This document shows positions 1-8,535 of a stretch of 64,000 nt of DNA, one piece after another. A program made the position numbers and the translations under genes. The stretch is taken from the NCBI RefSeq assembly GCF_900104215.1, contig NZ_FMXO01000022.1:1-64000 (forward strand), read 5' to 3'. The notes under the pieces were generated by a model that saw only the letters and a program-made list of their open reading frames with translations, was not told the DNA's origin and searched no databases. Each line of letters opens with the position of its first letter. The first letter of the stretch is position 1. This stretch comes from Desulfonatronum thiosulfatophilum (GTDB taxonomy: Bacteria > Desulfobacterota > Desulfovibrionia > Desulfovibrionales > Desulfonatronaceae).

Positions 1-1
1 A

Positions 2-310
2 GGCGACACCAAAATCCTGCGGCCAGGGCGTCCGAAGAAAAGCGATAGCCCCTATCAACGGCGGATCGCCCGTGAGCGTTTTCGCCGTAGAGCAGGAATA
101 GAGCCGATAATTGGTCACCTGAAACAGGATCATCGCTTGTCCCGAAACTACCTGAAAGGGGTTCTCGGCGACGCGATCAACCTGTTCATGGCTGCCGCGG
201 CATTCAATTTCAGGAAGTGGATTCGGAAGTTCGAACACTTTTTTGCCCTTTTTACGCTTTGGCTGTTTTTCGGCACCACAACCCGTCAGCCTTCTATGAT
301 GATCCTGTAA
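2..310 (+). CDS. IS5-type transposase, C-terminal part (cut by window edge)
   Basis: An open frame runs in from the left edge and stops at a TAA (308-310). The 102 visible residues include an RRRAGIEPIIGHLK segment and a NLFMAAAAFNFRKW segment, which are typical of the end of IS5/IS1182-type DDE transposases; the Glu of the first segment would be the last catalytic acid. The N-terminal two thirds and the left end of the element lie outside the window, so it cannot be said whether the enzyme is intact. I could not identify the right terminal inverted repeat after the stop. The family is inferred from motif resemblance only. Confidence 0.75.
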   Translation, partial: GDTKILRPGRPKKSDSPYQRRIARERFRRRAGIEPIIGHLKQDHRLSRNYLKGVLGDAINLFMAAAAFNFRKWIRKFEHFFALFTLWLFFGTTTRQPSMMIL

Positions 311-378
311 CGAAAATATCGGATTTTTCAGGCTCGACTATGTAGAACATGAGGGTGGCAGAAAAGAACCTTGAATGT

Positions 379-583
379 GAACCGCCCGCTTCGCTCAAGA
401 CGCAGGGGTCGCCAAGAAGAAATGCCTTTTGGCTGCTGCTGGAAAGATGCAGCCGCCAAAAGGCTTCACGCCTGACGGCATTTTTATCCCGGCAGGGAGC
501 GAGGATCTTTGGAACGCAGCTATTTGCCTGCTTTCAAAAACCTTTCCCTGGCGGGCTTGGCATCCTGAGCGAAGCGAACGGTT
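379..583. repeat. Family A structured repeat, copy 1
   Basis: First of four related intergenic elements. The ends are inverted (GAACCGCCCGCTTCGCTCA on the left, a degraded partner on the right). Inside is a hairpin with 15-base arms (425-439 and 449-463, one mismatch) around a nine-base loop TGGAAAGAT (440-448), then a small GCC-TGAC-GGC hairpin. The flank from about 369 is also shared with copy 2. The 311-702 gap holds only this repeat and no gene I can support. Confidence 0.85.
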
Positions 584-702
584 TTCTTTTCCGGATCGTC
601 ACGTTTCACCAGGTAACTCAGGGTCCATTTCCACGAAGGCGAGAATTTCAATTGCTAGGTAATTCGAGAACTTTGCCCGATTTTTATACAAGCGGTTACG
701 CA

Positions 703-742
703 TTGACAGGTTGACAGCAAAGTATATGCTTGCCCATATACT
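703..742 (+). promoter_or_regulatory. vapBC promoter and palindromic operator
   Basis: A TTGACA at 703-708 lies 16 bases before TATGCT (725-730); a second TTGACA sits at 711-716. The -10 area is covered by a perfect palindrome, AGTATATG (721-728), six bases, CATATACT (735-742). AbrB-fold VapB antitoxins are known to bind GTATAT/ATATAC-type palindromes and to repress their own operon, so this is the expected operator of the vapBC pair starting 20 bases downstream. The promoter assignment is by eye. Confidence 0.6.
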
Positions 743-762
743 AATAATTGGGAGGCCATGAT

Positions 763-1053
763 ATGGAGACTCGAATCGCGAAATTGTTCAAGAACGGCAG
801 CAGCCAGGCTGTGCGGCTGCCTGCGGAGTTTCGTTTTGAAGGCAATGAGGTTTATGTAAGCCGCAATGAAGCATCAGGGGATGTGGTGCTCTCCAGCCGT
901 CCGGGTGCGCAAAGCTGGAGTGATCTTTTCAGCCTGATCCATTCCATTGACGTGCCGGATGAGTTCTTGGCTGACAGGCCCATGAATGTGCTTCCACAGT
1001 CAACCGGCATGTTTGACGATTCGAACTTGCCGCTGCAGACGAAAAATACCTGA
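763..1053 (+). CDS. vapB: VapB-type antitoxin (AbrB fold)
   Basis: A 96-residue protein beginning METRIAKLFKNGSSQAVRLP, the standard swapped-hairpin AbrB DNA-binding domain of VapB antitoxins; the C-terminal half would wrap the toxin. The ATG at 763 is chosen because GGAGG (751-755) sits seven bases upstream; a TTG further up is less likely. Its stop is one base from the start of the PIN toxin gene, the usual antitoxin-first order. Expected role: neutralise VapC and autorepress from the palindrome at 721-742. Confidence 0.88.
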   Translation: METRIAKLFKNGSSQAVRLPAEFRFEGNEVYVSRNEASGDVVLSSRPGAQSWSDLFSLIHSIDVPDEFLADRPMNVLPQSTGMFDDSNLPLQTKNT

Positions 1054-1054
1054 C

Positions 1055-1462
1055 ATGCTTTCCATGCTGGATACAGATACAATCAGCTACCTACTCAAGG
1101 GACGGTCGCCGGAAATCGAGGAGAGATTGAACAATATGCCTCCATCCCAGGTTTGCATATCGGTGATGACAAGAGCAGAACTCTTATACGGCCTGAAACG
1201 ATTGCCCGCTGACCACCGCCTGCACATGGTTGTCCGAAAATTTTTCAAAATCGTGCATGTGCCTTCCTGGGACGCTGAAGCAGCAGACTGGTACGCGGAT
1301 ATCCGCCATCAGCTTGTATCGACTGGACGGCCCATTGGTGAGATGGACATGATGATTGCCGCGCACGCACTATCTTTGGGGGCTGTTCTGGTTACGAACA
1401 ATACCCGCCATTATGAATGCATCAAGGCGCCTTTGATTCTGGACAACTGGCTCCGGCCTTGA
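1055..1462 (+). CDS. vapC: VapC-type PIN-domain ribonuclease toxin
   Basis: A 135-residue PIN-domain protein. The acidic metal-binding residues are visible as D6/D8 (LDTDTIS), E42 (RAELLYG) and D98 (GEMDMMIA), with N115/N116 near the last site. PIN toxins of this family cleave initiator tRNA or other structured RNA; the target here is unknown. ATG 1055 follows the vapB stop by one base; ATG 1064 is an alternative start. The stop codon TGA (1460-1462) lies inside the shared left flank of the family A repeat copy 2, so that element inserted or spread right at the end of the gene. Confidence 0.87.
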   Translation: MLSMLDTDTISYLLKGRSPEIEERLNNMPPSQVCISVMTRAELLYGLKRLPADHRLHMVVRKFFKIVHVPSWDAEAADWYADIRHQLVSTGRPIGEMDMMIAAHALSLGAVLVTNNTRHYECIKAPLILDNWLRP

Positions 1463-1466
1463 ATGT

Positions 1467-1675
1467 GAACCGCCCGCTTCGCTCAAGACGCAGGGGTCGC
1501 AAAGAAGAAATGAATTTTGGCTGCTGCTGGAAAGATGCAGTCGCCAAAAGGCTTTATGCCTACGGCATTTTTTTTATCCCGGCAGGGAGCGAGGATCTTT
1601 TAATAAGCAGCTCTTTCCCTGCTTTCCAAAATCTTTCCTTGGCGGCCTTGGCGTCCTGAGCGAAGCGGGCGGTTC
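1467..1675. repeat. Family A structured repeat, copy 2
   Basis: Begins five bases after the vapC stop. Left end GAACCGCCCGCTTCGCTCAA pairs with the right end TTGAGCGAAGCGGGCGGTTC-type sequence at 1655-1675. It keeps the invariant loop TGGAAAGAT (1528-1536) between arms 1515-1527 and 1537-1549 and a small GCC-TAC-GGC hairpin. It is the closest relative of copy 1. Confidence 0.88.
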
Positions 1676-1714
1676 ACTTTTTCGGGTCACTCTGCAATTA
1701 CCAATTATCTATCC

Positions 1715-1790
1715 GATTGCGATTGCGATTGCGATTGCGATTGCGATTGCGATTGCGATTGCGATTGCGATTGCGATTGCGATTGCGATT
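1715..1790. repeat. Hexanucleotide tandem tract (GATTGC)n
   Basis: About 12.7 uninterrupted units of GATTGC, 76 bases in all, lie between repeat copy 2 and the glycosyltransferase gene. Frames through it give simple Asn-Arg repeats that are not a protein. Such a pure tract is expected to vary in length by slippage; it is about 140 bases upstream of the next start codon, so an effect on expression is possible but unproven. Confidence 0.95.
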
Positions 1791-1929
1791 TGTGTTTGGG
1801 GTTAGGTTGGGGTTGTCAATATTATTGTGTGACGCGGAATTGACATGTTGTGTTTGGGCAAATAGATAACTTTGTTTCACCACGTCCCGCGACTCCACGG
1901 CAAACCTTCTTCTCGTCCCACGAATTCTG

Positions 1930-2697
1930 ATGTCATCAGCCTCCATTCCTCCAGCCATATCCTGCATCCTGCCCATCTACAACGAGGAAGGATGCCTAGC
2001 TCCTCTGATCGAGGAGTTGGGAATTGCCCTGAAGAATTTTGGGCGTCCTTACGAGATCATTTGCGTGGATGATTGCAGCCGGGATGGGAGTCTTGCTGTT
2101 TTGCTGGAGCTTCAGGAGCAACGCGGTGATCTGCGGGTTATTCGCCATACTCACAACCTGGGCCAAAGCGCGGCCTTTGCCACGGGTTTTCAGGTTGCCG
2201 CCGCACCCATTCTGATCACCATGGACGCTGACATGCAGCATGATCCGCGGGACATCCCCGCCCTTCTCCGCGCCCTGACCCCGGATACAGCCTTGGTCAG
2301 CGGAATCCGCGCCAATCGCCGGGACAACTGGGTCAAACGCATTTCATCCCGGATGGGCAACAAGTTCCGGAACATCATTGCCGGGGATCACATCTCCGAT
2401 GCCGGCTGCACATTCCGGATCATACGACGGGAATCATTGCCGGAACTGCTGGTCTTCAACGGCATGCACCGCTTCCTGCCCACGCTCCTGCGCTGCCGGG
2501 GAATGACCGTGGTCGAACATCCCATCAACCACCGCCCGCGGACCAGCGGGGTTTCCAAATACGGCATCAGCAACCGGCTCTGGCGCGGATTTCTGGATTG
2601 CATCGCCATCCGCTGGTACACGCGACGGGCCATCCCCCTCCAGCGTTGGGTCGACGGTCACGGTCAAGACACATCAAGAAATTGCCGGAATGACTGA
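1930..2697 (+). CDS. Family 2 glycosyltransferase (DPM1/GtrB-like)
   Basis: A 255-residue GT-A fold protein. SCILPIYNEEG near residue 12, EIICVDDCSRDGS at about 42 and the DADMQHDP metal-binding motif at about 98 place it with dolichol/undecaprenyl-phosphate sugar transferases. These usually attach a hexose or aminoarabinose to a lipid carrier at the inner membrane. The usual C-terminal membrane helices are absent; instead the next gene, which overlaps it by eight bases, encodes a membrane protein. The GT39 enzyme at 3862 could use the lipid-linked sugar product; this link is inference from proximity. Confidence 0.85.
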   Translation: MSSASIPPAISCILPIYNEEGCLAPLIEELGIALKNFGRPYEIICVDDCSRDGSLAVLLELQEQRGDLRVIRHTHNLGQSAAFATGFQVAAAPILITMDADMQHDPRDIPALLRALTPDTALVSGIRANRRDNWVKRISSRMGNKFRNIIAGDHISDAGCTFRIIRRESLPELLVFNGMHRFLPTLLRCRGMTVVEHPINHRPRTSGVSKYGISNRLWRGFLDCIAIRWYTRRAIPLQRWVDGHGQDTSRNCRND

Positions 2698-3496
2698 CCC
2701 TCGGGCCGACAAAATCCCGGTCGGCAATTCCATGGACGCATCGGGGAAAGCAGCCGATGGGCCTCCTGACAGCCCCCCCGTAAGGCCACCCGAGAAGCCC
2801 TTTGGAAAACCGTTCTGGAAACGCCGCCGCTTTTTGGGCGCGATCTTGATCCTGGTCGTCCTGCTGGGGTTGATCGTGATGAACTTCACCCCGTTGCGCA
2901 CGATTCTGGCCCAGACCGAAATACTCGGAGCATGGTTCAAGGCCCAGGGGCTTTCCGGGATGCTGCTCTACATCGCCGGTGTGACCCTGCTTATTTCCAT
3001 CGGCATTCCCCGACTCCTGCTCTGCTCCATCGGCGGCATGGCCTTCGGTTTTTGGCAGGGACTGCTGCTCACCCAGGCCGGGACCCTGATCGGATTCTAC
3101 GCCATTTTCTCCCTGGTCCGCCATGCAGGGTGGAGTTTTTCCTTTCTTCGCAAGCGGCCGAACCTGAACAGCATCCAGAAGCGCATCGGCAAGGGCGGCG
3201 TTATGTCGGTCTTCGGCATCCGGATGATGCCGCTGTCCGGTTTCTATTCCACGATCATGATGGGCATGCTGCCCATCCGACACCGGGCTTTTCTGCTGGG
3301 AACCATCCTGGGCATATTCCCCCAGGCCATCCCCGCAACCCTCATCGGCGCCGGCGCAACCCAGGAAACCCTGCAAACCAGCATCATCTCCATTATCGCC
3401 GCGGTGGTTGCGTTCATTCTGGTCTGGTACCTCATCGACTACTATCGGAAGAAGGTGCTGAAATTGCGTGAGGAAGAGGATAGCGTGATTTCCTGA
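2690..3496 (+). CDS. TVP38/TMEM64 (DedA-like) membrane protein
   Basis: 268 residues. A Pro-rich cytoplasmic N-terminus (1-45) is followed by a first membrane helix (about 48-68), then the VTT-type core with a GIPRLLLCSIGGMAFGFW stretch and a later MMPLSGFYSTIMMGM stretch, and a final helix before a charged tail. The VTT/SNARE-associated Golgi family is linked to lipid scrambling or undecaprenyl-phosphate flipping in relatives. The start overlaps the glycosyltransferase stop, so translation is probably coupled, consistent with a shared role in lipid-linked sugar handling. Confidence 0.83.
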   Translation: MTDPRADKIPVGNSMDASGKAADGPPDSPPVRPPEKPFGKPFWKRRRFLGAILILVVLLGLIVMNFTPLRTILAQTEILGAWFKAQGLSGMLLYIAGVTLLISIGIPRLLLCSIGGMAFGFWQGLLLTQAGTLIGFYAIFSLVRHAGWSFSFLRKRPNLNSIQKRIGKGGVMSVFGIRMMPLSGFYSTIMMGMLPIRHRAFLLGTILGIFPQAIPATLIGAGATQETLQTSIISIIAAVVAFILVWYLIDYYRKKVLKLREEEDSVIS

Positions 3497-3542
3497 GGCT
3501 TACGAATGATGCCCAGTATCAAGAGCCATACTTGTGAATAAT

Positions 3543-3753
3543 GAACCGCCCGCTTCGCTCAAGGCACGAAGGACGCCAAGAAGAGTTTCTGGGTTCCGCT
3601 GGAAAGATGCGGAACCCAGAAGGACTTCACGCCTAGCGGCCGGTTTGACATCACCCTGTCAGGGTGTGGCAATCCGTTTGGAAAGCAGCGTTTCCCCTGC
3701 TTTCCAAAGTGTTTTCTTGGCGTTCTTGGTGCCTTGAGCGAAGCGGGCGGTTC
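3543..3753. repeat. Family A structured repeat, copy 3 (best preserved)
   Basis: A 211-base element with a nearly perfect outer stem of about 40 bases: the first 25 bases pair exactly with the last 25. Inside are CTGGGTTCCGC (3589-3599), loop TGGAAAGAT (3600-3608), GCGGAACCCAG (3609-3619); a GCC-TAGC-GGC mini hairpin; a CACCCT-GTC-AGGGTG hairpin; and TTTGGAAAGCAG (3677-3688) pairing with CTGCTTTCCAAA (3697-3708). The overall shape is a multi-arm cloverleaf. It lies 46 bases after the TVP38 gene. Confidence 0.92.
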
Positions 3754-3787
3754 AAATTTCGCCTAGCTGGTATTGGAGCACAATATG

Positions 3788-3829
3788 TCGATTTTGATTG
3801 CAATTTGATTTCGACTGCGATTTCGACTT
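3788..3829. repeat. Degenerate hexamer tract (CGATTT/GATTGC type)
   Basis: A run of imperfect six-base units built on CGATTT and GATTGC just before the next gene, resembling the pure tract at 1715-1790 and also lying just after a family A repeat. No coding sense. Confidence 0.6.
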
Positions 3830-3861
3830 GAGTCTTCAACCCCCATTATCCACAAATACAC

Positions 3862-5541
3862 ATGAACACACAGCATCTCGACGGTCCCCTTGGATATCTT
3901 GCGTTGATCCTGTTTTGCCTGGTGCTTTTTCTGCCGGGGATGACGACCTTGCCGCCTTTTGACCGAGATGAGGCGCGGTTTGCGCAGGCTTCGCGGCAGA
4001 TGTTGGAGGAAGGGGATTTTATCCGGATCAAGTTCCAGGAGCAGGACCGCCACAAGAAACCTGTAGGCATCTATTGGCTTCAGGCTGCTTCGGCCAGGAT
4101 CATCAACCCGGATGCGCTGTGGCCGTACCGATTGCCGTCCGTAATGGGAGCGGTGCTGGCCGTGCTGCTGACCTTTTCCCTGGCCAGGCGCGCCATGGAA
4201 GCCAAATATGCCTTCCTGGCCGCGGCCATGCTGGCCGGATCCGTGCTGCTGGTCACCGAAGCCCATCTCGCCAAGACGGACGCCATGCTCCTGGCGTCCA
4301 TCGCCGCCATCCAGGTTGCCTTGGCCATGTGTTACATCCGCAAGCCGGAAACGCCCGCCGAGCCTTGGCTGTGGCTGCTTTTCTGGGGCGGAATGGGCGG
4401 TACGATCCTGCTCAAGGGGCCGGTGGGTCCGATGATCGCCGGTGTGACCCTGCTCACCCTGTTCATCGCCGACCGCCACGATCCCCGGCGCTTTTCCTGG
4501 CTGCGGGGATTACGGCCCGGGCCTGGACTGCTCCTGACCGCGGCCATGGTTCTGCCCTGGCTGATCGCCGTTTCCATGGCCACGGACGGCTCCTTCGTCT
4601 CGGACGCGGTCAAGGGCGACCTACTGCCCAAGCTGATCTCCGGCCACGAATCCCACGGCGCGCCTCCGGGAATGTACCTTCTGCTCTTCACCCTGACCTT
4701 CTGGCCGGCCTCGCTCCTGGCCTGGCCTGCCCTGGTCCGGACCTGGAAGATGCGCTCCGCGGATCCCTCGAATCGTCTGATCCGCTTCCTCTGGGCCTGG
4801 ATCGTGCCGTCCTGGATCATTTTCGAGCTGGTCCCCACCAAGCTGCCCCACTACGTCCTGCCCCTCTACCCGGCCATCGCCCTGCTCACGGCCCTCTGGC
4901 TGTCCGGTCTGGCCGCGCAAGCGGAACCGGGCAAGTATGGCCGCTGGATTGAGAAAATAGGCTCCGGACTGTGGCTGGCCATTGGGATGATCCTGGGGCT
5001 GGGGCTGATCGTGGCCCCGCTGTACCTGGACAGGTCCGTCTCCTGGTGGGGCCTGCTCGCGGCCCTGGTCGCGCTGGCCATGACCTATGCCGGCTGGCGG
5101 CTGTACCTCGAACAGAAAATGCTTCAGGTCTGCAGCGTGCTGCTTCTGGGCGCAATCCTGATCTTTCCGGTTCTCCTGGGCAAGGGGCTGCCGGAAATGC
5201 GCGCCTTCTGGGTCAGCCGAACCCTGCAGCACACCGTGGACTCCCTGCGGCAGGAGCATCCCGACCTGCAGGGGGTGATCGCATCGACCGGCTTCCAGGA
5301 ACCCAGCTTGGTCTTTCTGCTTGGCACGAATATCCGACTCATCAGCCCTGCCCAGGCCGCCCACCATCTAGCGGAACATCCTCACGGCATGGCCCTGGTC
5401 GAATCCCGCCGCGAAGCGCAGTTCCACGAGACTCTGGCCGAACTCGGCCTAGCGGCTGAACCGCTGGCCAATGTCCGAGGTTTCAACTACTCCAAGGGGC
5501 AATGGGTCGCCATTGACATTTTCGCCAATGCCAACCGCTGA
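3862..5541 (+). CDS. GT39/ArnT-like membrane glycosyltransferase
   Basis: 559 residues with about a dozen hydrophobic helices. The first periplasmic loop has PPFDRDEARFAQASRQML (residues 31-48), the paired acidic motif that is catalytic in ArnT and protein O-mannosyltransferases. The C-terminal 100 residues form a soluble periplasmic domain. Family enzymes move a sugar from undecaprenyl phosphate to lipid A or a protein; the acceptor here is unknown. The GT2 enzyme and TVP38 protein upstream may supply and flip the donor. Start ATG 3862 has no strong ribosome site, and an AT-rich hexamer tract precedes it. Confidence 0.85.
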   Translation: MNTQHLDGPLGYLALILFCLVLFLPGMTTLPPFDRDEARFAQASRQMLEEGDFIRIKFQEQDRHKKPVGIYWLQAASARIINPDALWPYRLPSVMGAVLAVLLTFSLARRAMEAKYAFLAAAMLAGSVLLVTEAHLAKTDAMLLASIAAIQVALAMCYIRKPETPAEPWLWLLFWGGMGGTILLKGPVGPMIAGVTLLTLFIADRHDPRRFSWLRGLRPGPGLLLTAAMVLPWLIAVSMATDGSFVSDAVKGDLLPKLISGHESHGAPPGMYLLLFTLTFWPASLLAWPALVRTWKMRSADPSNRLIRFLWAWIVPSWIIFELVPTKLPHYVLPLYPAIALLTALWLSGLAAQAEPGKYGRWIEKIGSGLWLAIGMILGLGLIVAPLYLDRSVSWWGLLAALVALAMTYAGWRLYLEQKMLQVCSVLLLGAILIFPVLLGKGLPEMRAFWVSRTLQHTVDSLRQEHPDLQGVIASTGFQEPSLVFLLGTNIRLISPAQAAHHLAEHPHGMALVESRREAQFHETLAELGLAAEPLANVRGFNYSKGQWVAIDIFANANR

Positions 5542-5671
5542 ATTCGGCGAAAATGGATTGAGTTCCAGGGTACATTCTTTTATCATTTAAAGGATTTTGT
5601 TCGTTGCGAATGCAGTCAGCCACATCCAAACATGATTCCGAACCAACTCCAACCCCAATCACATCGACATC

Positions 5672-6349
5672 ATGCGCTATTATCCAATACTTCTCGATTT
5701 ACGCGACAAGCACTGCCTTGTGGTCGGCGTGGGCCAGGTTGGCACGCGCAAGGTGCAGACCCTGCTCTCCTGCGCGCCTGCCGGTTTGCGCATCGTAGAC
5801 ACCCGCGAACCGGATACCTGCTGGCAGGAAGTGATAGACCAGGGGCTGGTGGATTATCACGTCCGAACCTTCGAGCCCGAAGACCTGGACGGACGCTTCC
5901 TGGTCATCGCCTGCACCAGCGATGAGGATCTGAACTGGCGGATCAGCCGCCTTTGCGCGGAACGGGGCATTTTGTGCAACATCGTGGACCAGCCGGAAAA
6001 GTGCAGCTTCATCCTCCCGTCCATGCACAACCAGGGCGACCTGACCATAGCCGTGTCCACCTCCGGCTCCAGCCCGGCCCTGGCCAAGAAAATTCGTGAG
6101 GAACTGGGAACCTGTTTCGGCCCGGAGTACGGTCGGTTCCTGGCCCTGATGCGTCGATTGCGGCCTCTGGTCCTGGAGCTGGATTTGCCCACGTCGGAGA
6201 ATACGGCCTTGTTCCGGAACCTGACCCGCTCCGAGCTGCTGGACGTGATCAGCCAGGACAACCCAGGCCTGGTCCTGGACGTTCTGAAAAAGCACCTTCC
6301 GGAAACCCTGCACCATCGCCTGGAGGGCGTTGTCAGTGAACCTGATTGA
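5672..6349 (+). CDS. Precorrin-2 dehydrogenase / sirohydrochlorin ferrochelatase-type
   Basis: 225 residues with an N-terminal Rossmann motif VGVGQVGTRKVQTLL (about 18-32), then STSGSSPALAKKIREEL (about 130-146), both hallmarks of the CysG N-terminal/Met8p family. It oxidises precorrin-2 to sirohydrochlorin with NAD and may insert iron, feeding siroheme, which sulfite reductase needs, and the alternative heme route of sulfate reducers. It overlaps the next gene by 14 bases and heads a tetrapyrrole/cytochrome group with ccsA and hemA. Whether the ferrochelatase activity is retained cannot be told from sequence. Confidence 0.9.
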   Translation: MRYYPILLDLRDKHCLVVGVGQVGTRKVQTLLSCAPAGLRIVDTREPDTCWQEVIDQGLVDYHVRTFEPEDLDGRFLVIACTSDEDLNWRISRLCAERGILCNIVDQPEKCSFILPSMHNQGDLTIAVSTSGSSPALAKKIREELGTCFGPEYGRFLALMRRLRPLVLELDLPTSENTALFRNLTRSELLDVISQDNPGLVLDVLKKHLPETLHHRLEGVVSEPD

Positions 6350-7163
6350 AACCCTGGAACTCGCGGCCCTGGCGCTCTATTTTCTGGGCGCCCTGCTCCA
6401 CATCACCGCGGTCCTGGTGCGCAGGCCCCTGGTCCGACAGGCCGGGCAACTGTCCACGGTCTTCGGTTTCAGCCTGCACACCCTGGACATCCTTTACTAT
6501 CTGAGCCGATACGGCGCGGACGCCCTGGGCCACGGGCCCTTTCATTTCAGCCTCCTGGCCTGGACCCTGATCATCGTCTATCTGGCCCTGAACTGGCGGC
6601 TGCATACCAATTTTCTGGCCCTGACCGCCCTGCCCCTGGCCGTGATCGCCTACTCCTTCGCCACGACCCTGCCCAGCGTGGAGGTGGCGCTGCCGGACAG
6701 TTTCATGCTGCTCTGGTTCGGCCTGCATATCGGCACGCTCTTTCTCAGCATCTGCCTGCTGGCCATGGCCGCCAGTTCCGGAGCGGTCTATCTGTTCCTC
6801 GAGAACAAGATCAAGGGCAAGGCCAAGATCACCGGCCTGAGCAAGGACCTGCCCTCCCTGGCCATGTTCGACAAGGTCAACTCCTGGGCCGTGAATCTGG
6901 GCTTTCCATTGTTCACCATCGGCCTGCTGTCCGGCTTTTTATGGGCCCACTTCACCTGGGAGCGTTTTTTCTCCTGGGATCCCAAGGAAGTCGCCGCGAT
7001 CATCGTCTGGCTGCTGTTCGCCTTCCTGTTCCACCAGCGCCTCGTCAACGGCTGGCGCGGCCGCAAGCCGGCCAAGCTGGCCATCTGGATCTTCGCCTTG
7101 TCCCTGATCTCCATGGTCGGGATCAACTTTTTTCTGGACACCCACCACAGCTTTCAACCCTGA
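6336..7163 (+). CDS. ccsA: Cytochrome c assembly protein, CcsA/ResC type
   Basis: 275 residues with about eight membrane helices and the tryptophan-rich heme-handling segment WERFFSWDPKEVAAIIVW near residue 208, characteristic of CcsA/CcmC/CcmF heme-handling proteins. Conserved His residues flank it. GTG 6336 is chosen because GGAGGG (6322-6327) is eight bases upstream; it lies within the end of the upstream gene, so translation is coupled. CcsA proteins of system II deliver heme to apocytochrome c. No ResB partner is in the window. The position before hemA suggests joint control of heme supply and use. Confidence 0.88.
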   Translation: MNLIETLELAALALYFLGALLHITAVLVRRPLVRQAGQLSTVFGFSLHTLDILYYLSRYGADALGHGPFHFSLLAWTLIIVYLALNWRLHTNFLALTALPLAVIAYSFATTLPSVEVALPDSFMLLWFGLHIGTLFLSICLLAMAASSGAVYLFLENKIKGKAKITGLSKDLPSLAMFDKVNSWAVNLGFPLFTIGLLSGFLWAHFTWERFFSWDPKEVAAIIVWLLFAFLFHQRLVNGWRGRKPAKLAIWIFALSLISMVGINFFLDTHHSFQP

Positions 7164-7166
7164 GTC

Positions 7167-8504
7167 ATGAATCAACACATCTGTCTGCTCGGACTCAACC
7201 ATCGAACCGCTCCGGTCGAGGTGCGGGAGCGCTATGCTCTCCCTGACCCCGATCCCCGGGAGCAGGGCCTGATCACGGCGCAATCCGGCGTCAAGGAAGC
7301 CATGATCCTCTCCACCTGCAACCGGGTGGAATTTCTGGCCGTGGGGCGCGCGGACAAGGACCTGGCCAAAGAGATACTTCACTTCTGGGCGGAAACCCGT
7401 AACGGCGACGTCCATGAACTGCAAAAGCACACCTATACTCACCAGAACCTGAACGCGGTGACCCATCTTTTTTCCGTGGCTTCCAGCCTGGACTCGATGA
7501 TCCTCGGCGAGCCCCAGATTCTCGGCCAGCTCAAGCAGGCCTACCGGCGCAGCCTCAAACAGGGAGCCGCCGGGGTGGTGCTGAACCGGCTGCTGCACAA
7601 GTCCTTCAGCGTGGCCAAACGGGTGCGCACGGAAACCAAGGTGGCCTCCAACGCGGTCTCCATCAGCTTTGCCGCGGTGGAACTGGCCAAACGCATCTTC
7701 GGCGATCTCGGCGACCAGACCGCCATGCTCGTGGGCGCCGGGGAGATGGCCGAACTGGCTGCCCAGCATCTGCTTTCCGCCGGGGTGAAGCGGATGCTCA
7801 TCGCCAACCGCACCCACGTCCGGGGCTGTGAACTGGCCTCCCGCATCAGCGGGGAGGCCGTGCTCTTCTCCGACCTTTTCGAGCGCATGGCCGAGGCGGA
7901 CATCGTGATCAGTTCCACCGGAGCAACGCAAACGGTGATCCGGCGGCGCGACGTCCAGTCCATCATGAAGCAGCGCCGCAACCGGCCCATGTTCTTCATC
8001 GACATCGCCGTGCCCCGGGACATCGATCCGGACGTGAACAGCCTGGACAACATCTTCCTGTACGACATCGACGATCTGAAGGAGGTGGTGGAGGAAAACC
8101 TCAGCCAGCGCAAATCCGAGGCCGCCAAGGCCATGGTCCTTGTCGAGGAGGAAACGGAAAAGTTCGCCCTCTGGCTGCGCTCGCTGGACCTCAAGCCGAC
8201 CATCCTGGACCTGCTTTCCTCCGGCGAGCACATTGCCCGCAAGGAACTGAAGAAGACATTGCGCCGGCTGGGCCCCAAGGCCGACGATCCGGAAATCAAC
8301 GAGGCCCTGGAGACCCTGGTGCTCTCCCTGGCCCACAAGCTCTACCATCAGCCCCTGGATTTCCTGAAGCGCCGCGCCCAGGAAGAAGACGCCGGGGCCC
8401 GGTACATCGACATCACCCGCAGAATGTTCAACCTGGACAACGAACCACCCATGCCGGACGCCCACCCGGATCGTCGATGCGTGGGGAAGAAAGATCAGGG
8501 CTGA
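7167..8504 (+). CDS. hemA: Glutamyl-tRNA reductase
   Basis: 445 residues. The N-terminal GLNHRTAPVEVRERYA segment (9-24), the STCNRVEF nucleophile motif with Cys51, and an NADPH-binding VGAGEMAELAAQHL segment near residue 190 are all present. It reduces Glu-tRNA to glutamate-1-semialdehyde, the first committed step of tetrapyrrole synthesis. It follows ccsA by three bases. The C-terminal dimerisation domain looks complete, so length is normal. A family A repeat starts 31 bases after the stop. Confidence 0.96.
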   Translation: MNQHICLLGLNHRTAPVEVRERYALPDPDPREQGLITAQSGVKEAMILSTCNRVEFLAVGRADKDLAKEILHFWAETRNGDVHELQKHTYTHQNLNAVTHLFSVASSLDSMILGEPQILGQLKQAYRRSLKQGAAGVVLNRLLHKSFSVAKRVRTETKVASNAVSISFAAVELAKRIFGDLGDQTAMLVGAGEMAELAAQHLLSAGVKRMLIANRTHVRGCELASRISGEAVLFSDLFERMAEADIVISSTGATQTVIRRRDVQSIMKQRRNRPMFFIDIAVPRDIDPDVNSLDNIFLYDIDDLKEVVEENLSQRKSEAAKAMVLVEEETEKFALWLRSLDLKPTILDLLSSGEHIARKELKKTLRRLGPKADDPEINEALETLVLSLAHKLYHQPLDFLKRRAQEEDAGARYIDITRRMFNLDNEPPMPDAHPDRRCVGKKDQG

Positions 8505-8535
8505 CCTGGTGGATTCGGCCAACATGCAGGATGGG

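Noticed and set aside
1715-1790. Possible CRISPR-like array
   Set aside because: Units are six bases with no spacers.
1698-1976. Minus-strand frame with long Asn-Arg repeats
   Set aside because: It is only the translation of the GATTGC tandem tract.
5699-8525. Long minus-strand frames opposite the tetrapyrrole genes
   Set aside because: They are antisense shadows of GC-rich genes with low-complexity His/Gly/Gln content.
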